In this document: positions 44,193 through 55,103 of the stretch, piece after piece | Layout: each line of letters begins with the position of its first letter | Numbering within the stretch: position 1 is the first letter of the stretch | Assembly (NCBI RefSeq): GCF_900105755.1 | Contig: NZ_FNTQ01000001.1 | Coordinates: 2,790,001 to 2,854,000, forward strand | From: Streptomyces sp. Ag109_O5-10 | Lineage (GTDB): Bacteria; Actinomycetota; Actinomycetes; Streptomycetales; Streptomycetaceae | DNA length: 64,000 nt | Reading direction: 5' to 3' | Program-made: the position numbers and the translations under genes | The notes under the pieces: generated by a model | The model's input: only the letters and a program-made list of their open reading frames with translations | What the model was told of the DNA's origin: nothing | Databases searched by the model: none

Positions 44193-44381
44193 GTGAGTCC
44201 TCACATGTCCAATGCGGACGGCCGTCCCGACGGCCGCAGGCGGTGGAGGTTGGCTAGCCGCGTGGAGACGCACGACGCTGTGGGCCTGACGCGTATGTAG
44301 TACGGCAGTGTAGTGGCGGGACGGAGGTCGTCCTGCGCCTCTGCGGAAGGATCACCCGTCCGGGGTTCGACGGGGTGGACA

Positions 44382-44411
44382 ACAGGGCCGGGGCGCTCGC
44401 CCCGGCCCTGT
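44382..44411 (-). terminator. Terminator after ilvC
   Basis: acagggccggggc and gccccggccctgt form a perfect 13-bp stem with a gctc loop about 10 bases past the ilvC stop. Confidence 0.85.
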
Positions 44412-44421
44412 CACCTGGGGC

Positions 44422-45543
<1,122 letters not shown>

Positions 45544-45550
45544 TCAAGCC

Positions 45551-46075
45551 TTACGCAGATCGGTCGAGGGCGCGCAGCGACCGGTCGGTGATCGAACGGG
45601 CCCCGCGTCCGATCGCGATGGTGCCGGACTGCACCAGTTCCTTGATGCCGAACGGTTCCAGCATCTTGAGCATCGCGGTGAGCTTCTCGCTGCTGCCGGT
45701 GGCCTCGACGGTGACGGCCTCCGGCGAGACGTCGACGGTCTTGGCGCGGAACAGCTGGACGATCTCGACGATCTGGGAGCGCGTCTCGTTGTCGGCACGC
45801 ACCTTCACCAGAACGAGTTCGCGCTGGACGGCCGAACCCGGCTCCAGTTCGACGATCTTGAGCACCTCGACGAGCTTGTTGAGCTGTTTGGTGACCTGCT
45901 CCAGCGGCAGCGCCTCGACACTCACCACGATCGTGATGCGGGAGATGTCGGCGTGCTCGGTGACCCCGACGGCGAGCGAGTCGATGTTGAAGCCGCGGCG
46001 GGAGAACAGGGCGGCGATGCGGGCCAGGATGCCCGGCTTGTTCTCCACCAGGACGGAGAGCGTGTGCTTGGACAT
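45551..46075 (-). CDS. ilvN: Acetolactate synthase small (regulatory) subunit
   Basis: This 174-aa regulatory subunit has an N-terminal ACT domain (LSVLVENKPGILARIAALFSRRGFNI) that binds valine and a second C-terminal ALS_ss domain (RELVLVKVRADNETRSQIV). It activates IlvB and confers feedback inhibition. It follows ilvB by 45 bases. Confidence 0.95.
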   Translation of the reverse strand: MSKHTLSVLVENKPGILARIAALFSRRGFNIDSLAVGVTEHADISRITIVVSVEALPLEQVTKQLNKLVEVLKIVELEPGSAVQRELVLVKVRADNETRSQIVEIVQLFRAKTVDVSPEAVTVEATGSSEKLTAMLKMLEPFGIKELVQSGTIAIGRGARSITDRSLRALDRSA

Positions 46076-46120
46076 TTTCTTCTGCGTCTCTCTCTCAGCG
46101 TCTCTCTTGGTGTCTCTCGC

Positions 46121-47977
46121 TCAGTCGTCTTCGTTGTCGCCGAAGTCGGGGCGGACGTCCCGGGCGGCCAGGATCTCGTCGTTGGAGGTGCCGGCGGCGA
46201 CCATCGGCCACACCATGGCGTCCTCGTGGACGATGAAGTCGACGACGACGGGGCGGTCGTTGATGGAGTTCGCCTCTTCGATGACCTTGTCGAGGTCGTC
46301 CGGGGACTCGCACCGGATGGAGTAGCAGCCCATGGCCTCCGACAGCTTGACGAAGTCGGGGACCCGGGTGCCGCGGGCGTCCGGGTTGACGTCGTCGGGC
46401 CCGGAGTGCAGCACCGTGTTGGAGTACCGCTGGTTGTAGAAGAGGGTCTGCCACTGGCGGACCATCCCGAGGGCGCCGTTGTTGATGATGGCGACCTTGA
46501 TCGGGATGTTGTTCAGGGCGCAGGTGGTCAGTTCCTGGTTGGTCATCTGGAAGCAGCCGTCGCCGTCGATCGCCCAGACGGTCCTGCCCGGCCGGCCGGC
46601 CTTGGCGCCCATGGCGGCCGGGACCGCGTAGCCCATGGTTCCGGCGCCGCCGGAGTTCAGCCAGGTGGCGGGCTGCTCGTACTGCACGTAGTGCGCGGCC
46701 CACATCTGGTGCTGGCCGACGCCCGCCGCGAAGATCGTGTCCTCGGGGGCGAGCTGCCCGATGCGCTCGATGACCTGCTGCGGCGAGAGCGACCCGTTGT
46801 CGGGCAGGTCGTAGCCCAGCGGGTACGTCTCGCGCCAGCGGTTCAGGTCCTTCCACCACGCGGTGTAGTCGCCCTGGTGGCCCTCGGCGTGCTCCTTCTG
46901 CACCGCCTGGATCAGGTCGGCGATGACCTCGCGGGCGTCGCCGACGATCGGCACGTCGGCGGCGCGGTTCTTGCCGATCTCCGCGGGGTCGATGTCGGCG
47001 TGGACGATCTTCGCATACGGGGCGAAGCTGTCCAGCTTGCCGGTGACGCGGTCGTCGAAGCGGGCTCCGAGGGCGACGATCAGGTCGGCCTTCTGCAGCG
47101 CGGTGACGGCGGTGACCGCACCGTGCATGCCCGGCATTCCCACGTGCAGCGGGTGGCTGTCGGGGAACGCGCCGAGCGCCATCAGGGTGGTGGTGACGGG
47201 CGCTCCGGTGAGCTCGGCGAGCACCTTGAGCTCGGCGGTGGCGTGCGACTTGATGACGCCGCCGCCGACGTAGAGGACGGGCCGCTTCGCGGAGGTGATC
47301 AGCTTGGCGGCCTCGCGGATCTGCTTGGCGTGCGGCTTGGTCACCGGACGGTAGCCGGGCAGGTCCATGACCGGCGGCCAGGAGAAGGTGGTCTTCGCCT
47401 GGAGTGCGTCCTTGGCGATGTCGACGAGGACCGGGCCCGGGCGGCCGGTGGAGGCGATGTGGAACGCCTGGGCGATCACCCGGGGGATGTCCTCGGCCTT
47501 GGTGACGAGGAAGTTGTGCTTGGTGATCGGCATGGTGATACCGACGATGTCCGCCTCCTGGAAGGCGTCCGTGCCGATCGAGGAGGACGCGACCTGCCCG
47601 GTGATCGCCACGAGCGGCACCGAGTCCATGTGCGCGTCCGCGATCGGCGTCACCAGGTTCGTCGCACCCGGGCCGCTCGTCGCCATGCAGACGCCGACCT
47701 TGCCGGTGGCCTGCGCGTAGCCGGTGGCCGCGTGGCCCGCGCCCTGCTCGTGCCGGCACAGGACGTGGCGCACCCGGGTGGAGTCCATCAGCGGGTCGTA
47801 GGCCGGCAGGATCGCGCCACCGGGGATGCCGAATACCGTGTCAGCGCCGACCTCCTCAAGCGAGCGGATGAGGGACTTGGCACCCGAGACGTGCTCGACG
47901 GTCGGGGTGTGCTGTCCTCCGGAACGGGGCCGCGGCTGCGGATGGTGGGCCCCGGTGGCCTGCTCGGTCATCGGCAT
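46121..47977 (-). CDS. ilvB: Acetolactate synthase large subunit
   Basis: This 618-aa ThDP enzyme makes acetolactate or acetohydroxybutyrate. [15 protein letters not shown] holds the catalytic Glu region, and [20 protein letters not shown] is the ThDP-binding motif. The start ATG at 47977 (with another two codons later) is chosen after gagaag; the frame upstream reads through the attenuator and is not coding. Expression is expected to be controlled by the leader peptide and hairpin at 48052-48181. Confidence 0.95.
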   Translation of the reverse strand: MPMTEQATGAHHPQPRPRSGGQHTPTVEHVSGAKSLIRSLEEVGADTVFGIPGGAILPAYDPLMDSTRVRHVLCRHEQGAGHAATGYAQATGKVGVCMATSGPGATNLVTPIADAHMDSVPLVAITGQVASSSIGTDAFQEADIVGITMPITKHNFLVTKAEDIPRVIAQAFHIASTGRPGPVLVDIAKDALQAKTTFSWPPVMDLPGYRPVTKPHAKQIREAAKLITSAKRPVLYVGGGVIKSHATAELKVLAELTGAPVTTTLMALGAFPDSHPLHVGMPGMHGAVTAVTALQKADLIVALGARFDDRVTGKLDSFAPYAKIVHADIDPAEIGKNRAADVPIVGDAREVIADLIQAVQKEHAEGHQGDYTAWWKDLNRWRETYPLGYDLPDNGSLSPQQVIERIGQLAPEDTIFAAGVGQHQMWAAHYVQYEQPATWLNSGGAGTMGYAVPAAMGAKAGRPGRTVWAIDGDGCFQMTNQELTTCALNNIPIKVAIINNGALGMVRQWQTLFYNQRYSNTVLHSGPDDVNPDARGTRVPDFVKLSEAMGCYSIRCESPDDLDKVIEEANSINDRPVVVDFIVHEDAMVWPMVAAGTSNDEILAARDVRPDFGDNEDD

Positions 47978-48051
47978 TCTCTTCTCGATGCTGAGGGTTT
48001 TTGCGAGGTTCGTACGGGTTTTCGCTGCCGTACGTCTGGTGCTGGTGCAAC

Positions 48052-48085
48052 AAAAAACCCCTCGTGCCAAAAGGCAAGCGAGGGG
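48052..48085 (-). terminator. ilvB attenuator hairpin
   Basis: On the minus strand cccctcg pairs with cgagggg, extended by tgcc/ggca past a two-base bulge and an aaaa/tttt loop (48058-48085), followed by six T (48052-48057). This is an intrinsic terminator 75 bases before ilvB. Confidence 0.85.
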
Positions 48086-48139
48086 AGCGCGCCGGTGTGG
48101 TCGCTGGGGATTCCGGATCGTCCTCCGGTGGGTCCCAGC

Positions 48140-48181
48140 TCAGCCGACGCGCTGTCCAAGTACGAGAATTCGGGTGCGCAT
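48140..48181 (-). CDS. ilvBNC leader peptide
   Basis: A 13-codon frame encodes MRTRILVLGQRVG with Ile-Leu-Val-Leu in a row. ggaggg lies about nine bases before its ATG. Ribosome stalling at the branched-chain codons would favour an antiterminator over the hairpin at 48058-48085. Such leader peptides are known for ilvB operons of actinobacteria. Confidence 0.85.
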   Translation of the reverse strand: MRTRILVLGQRVG

Positions 48182-48214
48182 GGAACTGACCCTCCCTCTG
48201 ACGCGCACCACGTG

Positions 48215-51200
48215 TCAAGTGGGTGGGACGGGAGTCTCATTATGTGAGCGTAGGCCACTTCCGCCTCCGAGCACGGCGGGTACACCGGCAGGCACACCAC
48301 CGGTGTACACCCCCGGGGCCCTCCCCGCGAACGCCGGCTCTGCAGGTGCGTGCGGAACCGGATAGTGGCCGGAGCCGAGCGCCCGGCGCAGCCGGTACTC
48401 GTCCACCGGGCCGGAGAACGCCATGCCCATCCCGTGCGTGCACCCCATCGCGCGGAGCGCCGTGACCTGCTCGGGCAGGTCCACGCCCTCGGCCACGGAC
48501 TGCAGGCCGAGATCGCAGGCGATCCGCAGCAGCCCACTGGTGATCTTGTGCAGGCGGGCCGACTCGACGACCCCCTCGACCAGGCTGCGGTCGAGCTTGA
48601 GCACGTCGACGGGGAGCTTGCGCAGCGCCGTGATCGCCGCGTAGCCGCTGCCGAAGCCGTCCAGCGCGATCCGGACACCGTGCCGGCTGAGCGCGGTGAG
48701 CCGCCGCTCCAGCTCGTCCAGCGGGACCCTGGGGTCGGTGTCGGACAGCTCCAGGAGCAGCGCCCCCGAGGGCAGCCCGTGCCGGGCGAGCAGGGACTCC
48801 ACCGACCCGAGCGGCGAGGACCGGTCGAGCAGCCGCCGGGCGGACGTCCGGACGGCGACCGGCACCACGAGCCCGCCGGCGGCCCGCTCGGCGGCCTGCT
48901 CGACCGCCTCCTGGAGGATCCAGCGGTCCAGCTCGGCCGTCTTGTCGCTGTCCTCGGCGACCCGCAGGAACTCGGCCGGCGTGAACAGCACCCCCTGCGA
49001 GGAGCGCCAGCGTGCCTGGGCCGAGACCGATTCGATCCTGCCGTTCTCCAGGCACACCACGGGCTGGTGCAGCAGCGCGAACTCGCCGTCGTGCAGGGCG
49101 GCCCGCAGCCGGGTGGCCAGCTCCGCCTTGCGTACGACGTCCTGCTGCATCTGCGGCTTGTACAGCTTGACGCGGCCCTTTCCGGCCGACTTGGCGCGGT
49201 ACATCGCCAGGTCGGCGTTGCGCAGCAACTCGCCCGCGCCGAGACCCGGTTCGGCGAAGGCGACGCCGATGGACGCGTTGACACGGACATCGTTGCCGTC
49301 AATGGCGTACGGCTGGGAGAGGGTCACCCTGAGGCGGTCGGCGAGCTCCAGGATGTGCCGCTCCCGGGCACTGCGGTCACGGGTGCCGTCGCCGACGATC
49401 AGCGCGGCGAACTCGTCGCCGCCCAGCCGGGACGCGGTGTCGCCCTGGCGGACCGCTTCCTGGAGTCTGCGCGCGGCCTGGACGAGCAGTTCGTCCCCGG
49501 CCTGGTGCCCGATCGTGTCGTTGACGGCCTTGAACCCGTCCAGGTCGATGAAGAGCACCGCCGTGTTCCTCAGGGCCGGGCCCCGGTCGGAGGAGCGGCG
49601 CCCGGACAGGGCCTGCTGCACGCGCCGGGTGAACAGGGCGCGGTTGGGCAGGTCGGTGAGCGGGTCGTGCTCGGCGTTGTGCTGCAGCTGCGCCTGCAGG
49701 CGCACTCTCTCGGTCACGTCCCGGCTGTTGAAGATGAGGCCGCCGTGGTGACGGTTGACGGTTGACTCGACGTTGAGCCAGCCGCCCTCGCCGGACCGGA
49801 ACCGGCACTCGATGCGGGTGGTGGGTTCCTCCGCGGAGCTGGCGGCGAGGAAGCGGCGCACCTCGTGCACCACGCAGCCCAGGTCCTCCGGGTGGATGAG
49901 GCTGGCCAGTTCCGAACCCACCAGGTCGTCGGCGGACCGGCCGTAGACCCCGGCGGCGGCCGGGGAGACGTACCGGAGCATGCCGTTCGGCGCGGCGATC
50001 ATGATGACGTCGCTGGAGCCCTGCACCAGGGAGCGGAAGTGGTTCTCCTGCTGTGCCAGTTCCTGGGTGAGGGTGATGTTGTCGAGCAGCATGATGCCCT
50101 GGCGCACGACGAGCGCGAGGACCACGCAGCCGGCGGTGATCAGGACGACGTGGTCCGGACTGCGGCCGTTCAGGACGTTGTAGAGGATACCCAGGGTGCA
50201 CACGGCGGCGGCCAGGTACGGGGTGAGCGCGGCCAGGGAGCCGGTGATCGGCCGGCCGGCCGGGTACCGGCTGTGATCACCTCCCGGGGCAGGCGCCGGC
50301 GGCTGCTTGGCCGCCGGGGCACGGCCACCGGGCACGTGCTCGTGGACCACGCGCGTGTGCCCCTCGGGATCCTGGGCGCCCTGTGGCCGGGGTGCGGCCC
50401 AGGGGGCGTACGCGAGCAGCAGCGAGCCGGCGAACCAGCCCGCGTCCAGCAGCTGGCCGGAGTGGTAACTGCTGTGCAGCAGCGGCGAGGTGAACAGTGC
50501 GTCGCACATCACGGTCAGGGCGAGGGCGCCGATCGCGGTGTTCACCGCGGTGCGGTTGCCGGGCGAGCGCCGGAAGTGCAGCGCCAGCACCATGCTGACC
50601 AGGGCGATGTCCAGCAGCGGGTAGGCCAGCGAGAGCGCGGTGTGCGCGACGCTGGGCCCGTCGAACCGGGCGGCCTGGGCGAGCGCGAGGCTCCACGACA
50701 GGGTGAGCAGCGAGCCGCCGATCAGCCAGGCGTCCAGCGCCAGGCAGATCCAGCCGGCCCTGGTCACCGGCCGCTTGGCCAGCACCAGCAGGCCGACGAT
50801 GGCGGGCGGCGCGAAGCACAGGAAGAACAGGTCGGCGTAGCTGGGGCTGGGCACGGGCCGGTGGAGCACGACCTCGTACCATCCCCAGACAGCGTTGCCC
50901 AGGGCCGCCATCGCCGAGGAGAGGGCGAACAGCAGCCAGGCAGGTCGAAAGCGGACCCGCGGGGAGCGGGCGTAGAAGAAGCACGACACGGCGGCGGTGC
51001 CGGCGGCCGCGGTCAGACCGAAGTCACCCATGAACAGGGCGATCTGGTTCGAGCCCCAGTCGAACGCGGAACCGACGGCGTATCCCGCGCAGATCAGGGC
51101 CAGGACGAGTTGGCGGACCACGCCGGTCCCGCCGCCGGCGGCCGGCGGCCGGGGGTGCGGCTTCCCCGCCGGAGGCTGTGCCCGCAGCGCTCCGGGGAGG

Positions 51201-51229
51201 GTGGTCGTCACAGGCGTCGGCGTCGTCAC
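48215..51229 (-). CDS. cdgF: Membrane PAS-GGDEF-EAL protein with degenerate EAL
   Basis: This 1004-aa protein (from GTG 51229) has about eight to ten membrane segments in the first 380 residues, a PAS domain (about 396-506), a GGDEF domain (about 516-686; intact GGDEF at 603-607) and an EAL domain (about 700-945). The EAL signature reads SAQARW instead of EALxRW and the usual DDFG reads LDGFG, so phosphodiesterase activity is doubtful while cyclic-di-GMP synthesis is possible. GTG 51229 has gggaggg upstream; a frame extension to 51526 is Pro-rich and lacks a site. Synteny from memory points to CdgF. Confidence 0.9.
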   Translation of the reverse strand: MTTPTPVTTTLPGALRAQPPAGKPHPRPPAAGGGTGVVRQLVLALICAGYAVGSAFDWGSNQIALFMGDFGLTAAAGTAAVSCFFYARSPRVRFRPAWLLFALSSAMAALGNAVWGWYEVVLHRPVPSPSYADLFFLCFAPPAIVGLLVLAKRPVTRAGWICLALDAWLIGGSLLTLSWSLALAQAARFDGPSVAHTALSLAYPLLDIALVSMVLALHFRRSPGNRTAVNTAIGALALTVMCDALFTSPLLHSSYHSGQLLDAGWFAGSLLLAYAPWAAPRPQGAQDPEGHTRVVHEHVPGGRAPAAKQPPAPAPGGDHSRYPAGRPITGSLAALTPYLAAAVCTLGILYNVLNGRSPDHVVLITAGCVVLALVVRQGIMLLDNITLTQELAQQENHFRSLVQGSSDVIMIAAPNGMLRYVSPAAAGVYGRSADDLVGSELASLIHPEDLGCVVHEVRRFLAASSAEEPTTRIECRFRSGEGGWLNVESTVNRHHGGLIFNSRDVTERVRLQAQLQHNAEHDPLTDLPNRALFTRRVQQALSGRRSSDRGPALRNTAVLFIDLDGFKAVNDTIGHQAGDELLVQAARRLQEAVRQGDTASRLGGDEFAALIVGDGTRDRSARERHILELADRLRVTLSQPYAIDGNDVRVNASIGVAFAEPGLGAGELLRNADLAMYRAKSAGKGRVKLYKPQMQQDVVRKAELATRLRAALHDGEFALLHQPVVCLENGRIESVSAQARWRSSQGVLFTPAEFLRVAEDSDKTAELDRWILQEAVEQAAERAAGGLVVPVAVRTSARRLLDRSSPLGSVESLLARHGLPSGALLLELSDTDPRVPLDELERRLTALSRHGVRIALDGFGSGYAAITALRKLPVDVLKLDRSLVEGVVESARLHKITSGLLRIACDLGLQSVAEGVDLPEQVTALRAMGCTHGMGMAFSGPVDEYRLRRALGSGHYPVPHAPAEPAFAGRAPGVYTGGVPAGVPAVLGGGSGLRSHNETPVPPT
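48239..48244 (-). promoter_or_regulatory. Possible -10 of ilvB inside cdgF 3' end
   Basis: CATAAT on the minus strand lies about 57 bases before the leader ATG, inside the last codons of cdgF. No good -35 is visible. Because only 33 bases separate the cdgF stop from the leader, an ilvB promoter must overlap cdgF or transcription must read through. Confidence 0.3.
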
Positions 51230-51631
51230 CGGACCCTCCCGATCCGCACCGCCCCCGGGTCCCGCGGGTCCCGGTGCGCTGGGTGAGCGTGCCTCCTGCG
51301 TCCGCTGGGCCTGCGGTGGTGGTGATGGCTGGTGTGGTGGCCGCGTCTGCGCGCAGCCGTGCGCCAGGGTCGCCGCCGGCGGCTCCGCCGCGTCGGATCG
51401 TTCGTCCATAGGCCGTGCATCGCCCGTCGCCCCCCTCACAAATCTGAAATGTCCATCCCCGGCGCCGTACGGTGCGCGGCGCAGCCCCTTCCGGGACGAT
51501 ACACCAGTCTCGTCACTCAGGGACATAGCTTCTCTACGCTCCGTGACGACCAGCGGCTATGCGTGCACGCACCGCGCCCGGAGGGTCGCGGACCGTACCG
51601 GAAGCGGATTACACGCGTATTGCCGTGATGG

Positions 51632-52582
51632 TCAGTTGTCGTTGGATCCCGTCGTCAAAATCACGTTGCGCAACGGCTCCCGGTTCACGAAACGGTTCAA
51701 CTGCTCGGCGACGAGACGCTTGGCGCGCGGCAGGAAGGCCGAGGTGGGGCCGCCGACATGAGGGCTGATCAGCACGCCGGGCGCCTGCCACAAGGGGTGT
51801 CCGGCCGGCAGCGGCTCGGGGTCGGTGACGTCCAGGGCGGCGGTGAGGCGGCCGCTCTCCAGCTCGGCGAGGAGGGCCTTGGTGTCCACGACGGGCCCGC
51901 GCGCGACGTTCACGAGCAGTGCGCCGTCCTTCATCCCTGCGAGGAACTCCGCGTTGACCAGGCCGCGCGTGGTGTCCGTGAGGGGCGTGGTGAGGATGAC
52001 GACATCGGCTTCCGGAAGCAGATTCGGCAGTTCGGTGAGCGGGTGCACGGGACCGCGCGCCGAGGCGCGCCCGGAGCGCGCGACGCGCGCCACCCGCGCA
52101 ACCTCGAAGGGCACGAGCCGGTCCTCCACGGCCGCGCCGATGGCGCCGTAGCCGACGATGAGGACGGACTTGTCGGCGAGGGCCTGGTAGAAGCCGCTCT
52201 GCCAGTGTTCCTGCTGCTGGGCGCGGACGAATCCCGGGATGCCCCGCAGGGACGCCAGCGTGAGCGCGAGCGCGAGTTCGGCGGTGCTCGCCTCGTGCAC
52301 ACCGCGGGCGTTGCAGAGCTGCACCCCGGGGACGATCAGGTCGAGGGCCGCGGTCATGTCGTCGACGCCCGCGGTGAGGGTCTGGATGAGCCGGACGTTG
52401 CGCATCTGTGCCAGCGGGCGCACCTTGACGGGCTGCCGCTTCATGTAGGGGACGACGTACACGGCGCAGTCCGCGGGGTCACCGGGAAAGTCCTGGTCGC
52501 CGTTCCAGAAGAGGTAGTCGAGGCCGTCGGGCAGGTCCGTGAACTCGTCGGGCGGGATGGGCAGCCATGCGTCTCGGGTCAT
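51632..52582 (-). CDS. D-isomer-specific 2-hydroxyacid dehydrogenase
   Basis: This 316-aa NAD(P) oxidoreductase has the nucleotide motif VGYGAIGAAV (about 143-152), the catalytic Arg in NVARGPVVDTKAL, the Glu region DVTDPEPLP and the catalytic His in LISPHVGGPTS. Substrates of the family are small 2-oxo acids such as glyoxylate, hydroxypyruvate or phenylpyruvate; the sequence does not decide. It is divergent from the aldo/keto reductase gene. Confidence 0.9.
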   Translation of the reverse strand: MTRDAWLPIPPDEFTDLPDGLDYLFWNGDQDFPGDPADCAVYVVPYMKRQPVKVRPLAQMRNVRLIQTLTAGVDDMTAALDLIVPGVQLCNARGVHEASTAELALALTLASLRGIPGFVRAQQQEHWQSGFYQALADKSVLIVGYGAIGAAVEDRLVPFEVARVARVARSGRASARGPVHPLTELPNLLPEADVVILTTPLTDTTRGLVNAEFLAGMKDGALLVNVARGPVVDTKALLAELESGRLTAALDVTDPEPLPAGHPLWQAPGVLISPHVGGPTSAFLPRAKRLVAEQLNRFVNREPLRNVILTTGSNDN

Positions 52583-52656
52583 GGTCAGGAGGCTATGTCA
52601 GGGGTGTGACGGCGGGCGGGTTAGGTTGGGGTCCCAAGAAGGAGGTTCACGGGCTG

Positions 52657-53658
52657 GTGGAGCGCAGGACGATCGGCGCGGGGGCGCTCGCGGTGGGGGC
52701 CGTCGGACTCGGGTGCATGCCGATGAGCTGGGCGTACAGCGGGTCGCGGCAGCGGGGTGACGAGTCGCTGAGAGCGGTGCACCGGGCGCTGGACCTGGGC
52801 GTGACACTCCTTGACACGGCAGACATGTACGGTCCGTTCACCAACGAGCTGCTGCTGGGGCGGGTGCTCAGGGAACGGCGTGCGGAGGCCTTCGTGTCGA
52901 CGAAGGTGGGGCTGCTGGTGGGCGACCAGCACATCGTGGCCAACGGCCGGCCCGGCTATGTGAGGCGCGCCTGCGACGCGTCGCTGCGGCGGCTGCAGAC
53001 CGATGTCATAGACCTCTACCAGCTGCACCGCGCCGACCCCGAGGTTCCCGTCGAGGAGACCTGGGGCGCGATGGCGGAGTTGGTGCAGGCGGGAAAGGTG
53101 CGGGCACTGGGGTTGTGCGCCGTGGGGGCGCGTGGGGGGCGCAGGTCCGGCGCGCGGCTGCATGACGCGACCCTGCGGCAACTGCAGCGGGTGCAGCAGG
53201 TGTTTCCGGTGACCGCGGTCGAGGCGGAGCTGTCGGTGTGGTCGCCGGAGGCGCTGGAGTCGCTGCTGCCGTGGTGCGCGGCGCGCGGGGTGGGGTTCCT
53301 CGCGGCGATGCCGCTGGGCAACGGCTTCCTGACCGGGTCGCTCACGCCGGGCGAGGGGTTCGAGCCGGACGATCTGCGTGCGCGGCACCCGCGCTTCACG
53401 GCGGAGATGATGGCGGCGAACCAGCCGATCGTGGCGGGGCTGCGGAGGATCGCGGGCCGGCAGGAGCGCGACGGTGTCACCGCGGCTCAGGTGGCGCTGG
53501 CGTGGGTGCTGGCGCAGGGGGCGCATGTGGTGCCGGTGCCGGGGGCGAAGCAGGGGCGTTGGGTGGCCGAGAACGCCGGTGCGGTGGAGGTCCGGCTGAC
53601 GGCGGAGGATCTGGCGGAGCTGGGCGGGCTGCCTGCTGCGCAGGGCTCTTGGGACTAG
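52657..53658 (+). CDS. Aldo/keto reductase
   Basis: This roughly 333-aa NADPH-dependent oxidoreductase has the tetrad Asp/Tyr (LLDTADMYG), Lys (STKVG) and His (LYQLHRADP). VPVPGAKQGRWVAENAGA is the cofactor-binding C-terminal motif. aaggagg lies 11 bases before GTG 52657, a little far; a CTG three bases earlier is possible. It begins close to the divergent hydroxyacid dehydrogenase gene. Confidence 0.9.
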   Translation: MERRTIGAGALAVGAVGLGCMPMSWAYSGSRQRGDESLRAVHRALDLGVTLLDTADMYGPFTNELLLGRVLRERRAEAFVSTKVGLLVGDQHIVANGRPGYVRRACDASLRRLQTDVIDLYQLHRADPEVPVEETWGAMAELVQAGKVRALGLCAVGARGGRRSGARLHDATLRQLQRVQQVFPVTAVEAELSVWSPEALESLLPWCAARGVGFLAAMPLGNGFLTGSLTPGEGFEPDDLRARHPRFTAEMMAANQPIVAGLRRIAGRQERDGVTAAQVALAWVLAQGAHVVPVPGAKQGRWVAENAGAVEVRLTAEDLAELGGLPAAQGSWD

Positions 53659-53710
53659 CCCGGAGACTGCCGTGCTCTGCCGGTGGTCCGGTGCGGCGCC
53701 GTGGGGGCTG

Positions 53711-53860
53711 GTCGCGCAGTTCCCCGCGCCCCTTTCGGGGCGCTGCCAGCGGGCATTCGCCTCAGGATCCGCCCGGCAGCCCCGCACCCCTTTCGGGGCG
53801 CTGTCAGCGGCGTTCACCTCAGGATCCGCCGGTAGGCCCCGCCCCCCTGACGGGGTGCGT
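53711..53860 (+). repeat. Tandem ~65-base GC repeats with dispersed-repeat head
   Basis: After gtcgcgcagttccccgcgcc (also at 9302), units containing cccctttcggggcgctg and cctcaggatccgcc repeat twice and a third is degenerate (cccccctgacggggtgcg). Each unit holds a small palindrome ccccttt-cgggg. The 247-base gap 53659-53911 has no gene otherwise. Confidence 0.7.
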
Positions 53861-53911
53861 TGTACTACCGTCGGTCGGAGGTGCCGAGGCCTGTACGAAG
53901 GGATCGTGATC

Positions 53912-55084
53912 GTGCGACGTCGAGGTGGGGCCGCGGTGTTGGCCATGGCCGGCGTGCTGCTGGTGGCGGGCTGTTCCTCCGGGGGCGGGGGTGGGGGCCT
54001 GCCCACTCCGTCCTGGGCCGGGGGGTCGTCGGCGAACTCCTCCGGGGCCTCCCCGTCGGCCGGGGCCACCGAGTCCGCCGCGCCCGCCGCGGGGGCGGTG
54101 AAAGTGCTGCGTACGGTCACGACGGGGTTGAAGTCGCCCTGGGGGCTGGCGCCGTTGCCGGACGGGGCGGGGCTGCTGGTGTCCGACCGGGACGACGGGA
54201 CGATCAGCAAGGTCGACGAGAAGACCGGGAAGATCACGGAGCTGGGGGTCGTCTCCGGGGTGTCCGCGGCCGGTGAGGGAGGTCTGCTGGGGATCGCGCT
54301 CTCCCCCGACTTCGCCTCCGACCACATGATCTACGCGTACTTCACGTCGGCCTCCGACAACCGCGTCGTCCGCATGCTCTGGGACGAGAGCAAGCCGGCC
54401 AAGGAGCAGCTGGGCGCCCCCGACACGATCTTCAAGGGGATCCCGAAGGGGTACATCCACAACGGCGGGCGGATCGCGTTCGGCCCGGACGGCATGCTCT
54501 ACGCCGGGACCGGGGAGAGCGGACAGCGGGGGCTCGCGCAGGACAGGAAGTCGCTCGGCGGCAAGATCCTGCGGCTGACGCCGGAGGGCGACCCGGCCCC
54601 CGGCAACCCGTTCCCGGACTCCCCCGTCTACACCTACGGCCACCGCAACGTGCAGGGCCTCGCCTGGGACGACAAGCAGCGGCTGTTCGCCTCGGAGTTC
54701 GGCCAGGACACCTGGGACGAGCTGAACGCGATCAAGCCCGGCGGCGACTACGGCTGGCCGAACGCGGAGGGCAGGTCGTCGGACCCGAAGTACGTCAGTC
54801 CGATCGCCCAGTGGCACACCGACGACGCCTCCCCGAGCGGTATCGCCTATGTCGACGGCGTGATCTGGATGGCGGGGCTCAAGGGGCAGCGGCTGTGGCG
54901 CATCCCGCTGGACGGCACCACCGCGGCCGCGGCTCCGCAGGCCTTCCTCACCGGCGAGTACGGCCGGCTGCGCACGGTCGTGGCGGCCGGCGGCGACAAG
55001 GTGTGGCTGGTGACCAGCAACACCGACGGGCGGGGCAAGCCGAAGCCGGGCGACGATCGGATCCTGGAGCTGGAGGTGAAGTAG
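53912..55084 (+). CDS. PQQ-dependent sugar dehydrogenase-like lipoprotein
   Basis: This 390-aa protein has a lipoprotein signal with lipobox LVAGC (Cys21), a Gly/Ser/Ala linker, and a six-bladed beta-propeller of the glucose/sorbosone dehydrogenase family (about 70-390). Motifs include LKSPWGLAPLPDG, EGGLLGIALSPDF, YIHNGGRIAFGPDGMLY, GGKILRLTPEGDP and TYGHRNVQGLAWD. The family oxidises sugars with PQQ, though many actinobacterial members are uncharacterised. GTG 53912 is preferred over the GTG at 53906 for ribosome-site spacing (aaggg). Confidence 0.9.
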   Translation: MRRRGGAAVLAMAGVLLVAGCSSGGGGGGLPTPSWAGGSSANSSGASPSAGATESAAPAAGAVKVLRTVTTGLKSPWGLAPLPDGAGLLVSDRDDGTISKVDEKTGKITELGVVSGVSAAGEGGLLGIALSPDFASDHMIYAYFTSASDNRVVRMLWDESKPAKEQLGAPDTIFKGIPKGYIHNGGRIAFGPDGMLYAGTGESGQRGLAQDRKSLGGKILRLTPEGDPAPGNPFPDSPVYTYGHRNVQGLAWDDKQRLFASEFGQDTWDELNAIKPGGDYGWPNAEGRSSDPKYVSPIAQWHTDDASPSGIAYVDGVIWMAGLKGQRLWRIPLDGTTAAAAPQAFLTGEYGRLRTVVAAGGDKVWLVTSNTDGRGKPKPGDDRILELEVK

Positions 55085-55103
55085 CCGGCGCGGGCGGCGC
55101 CGC

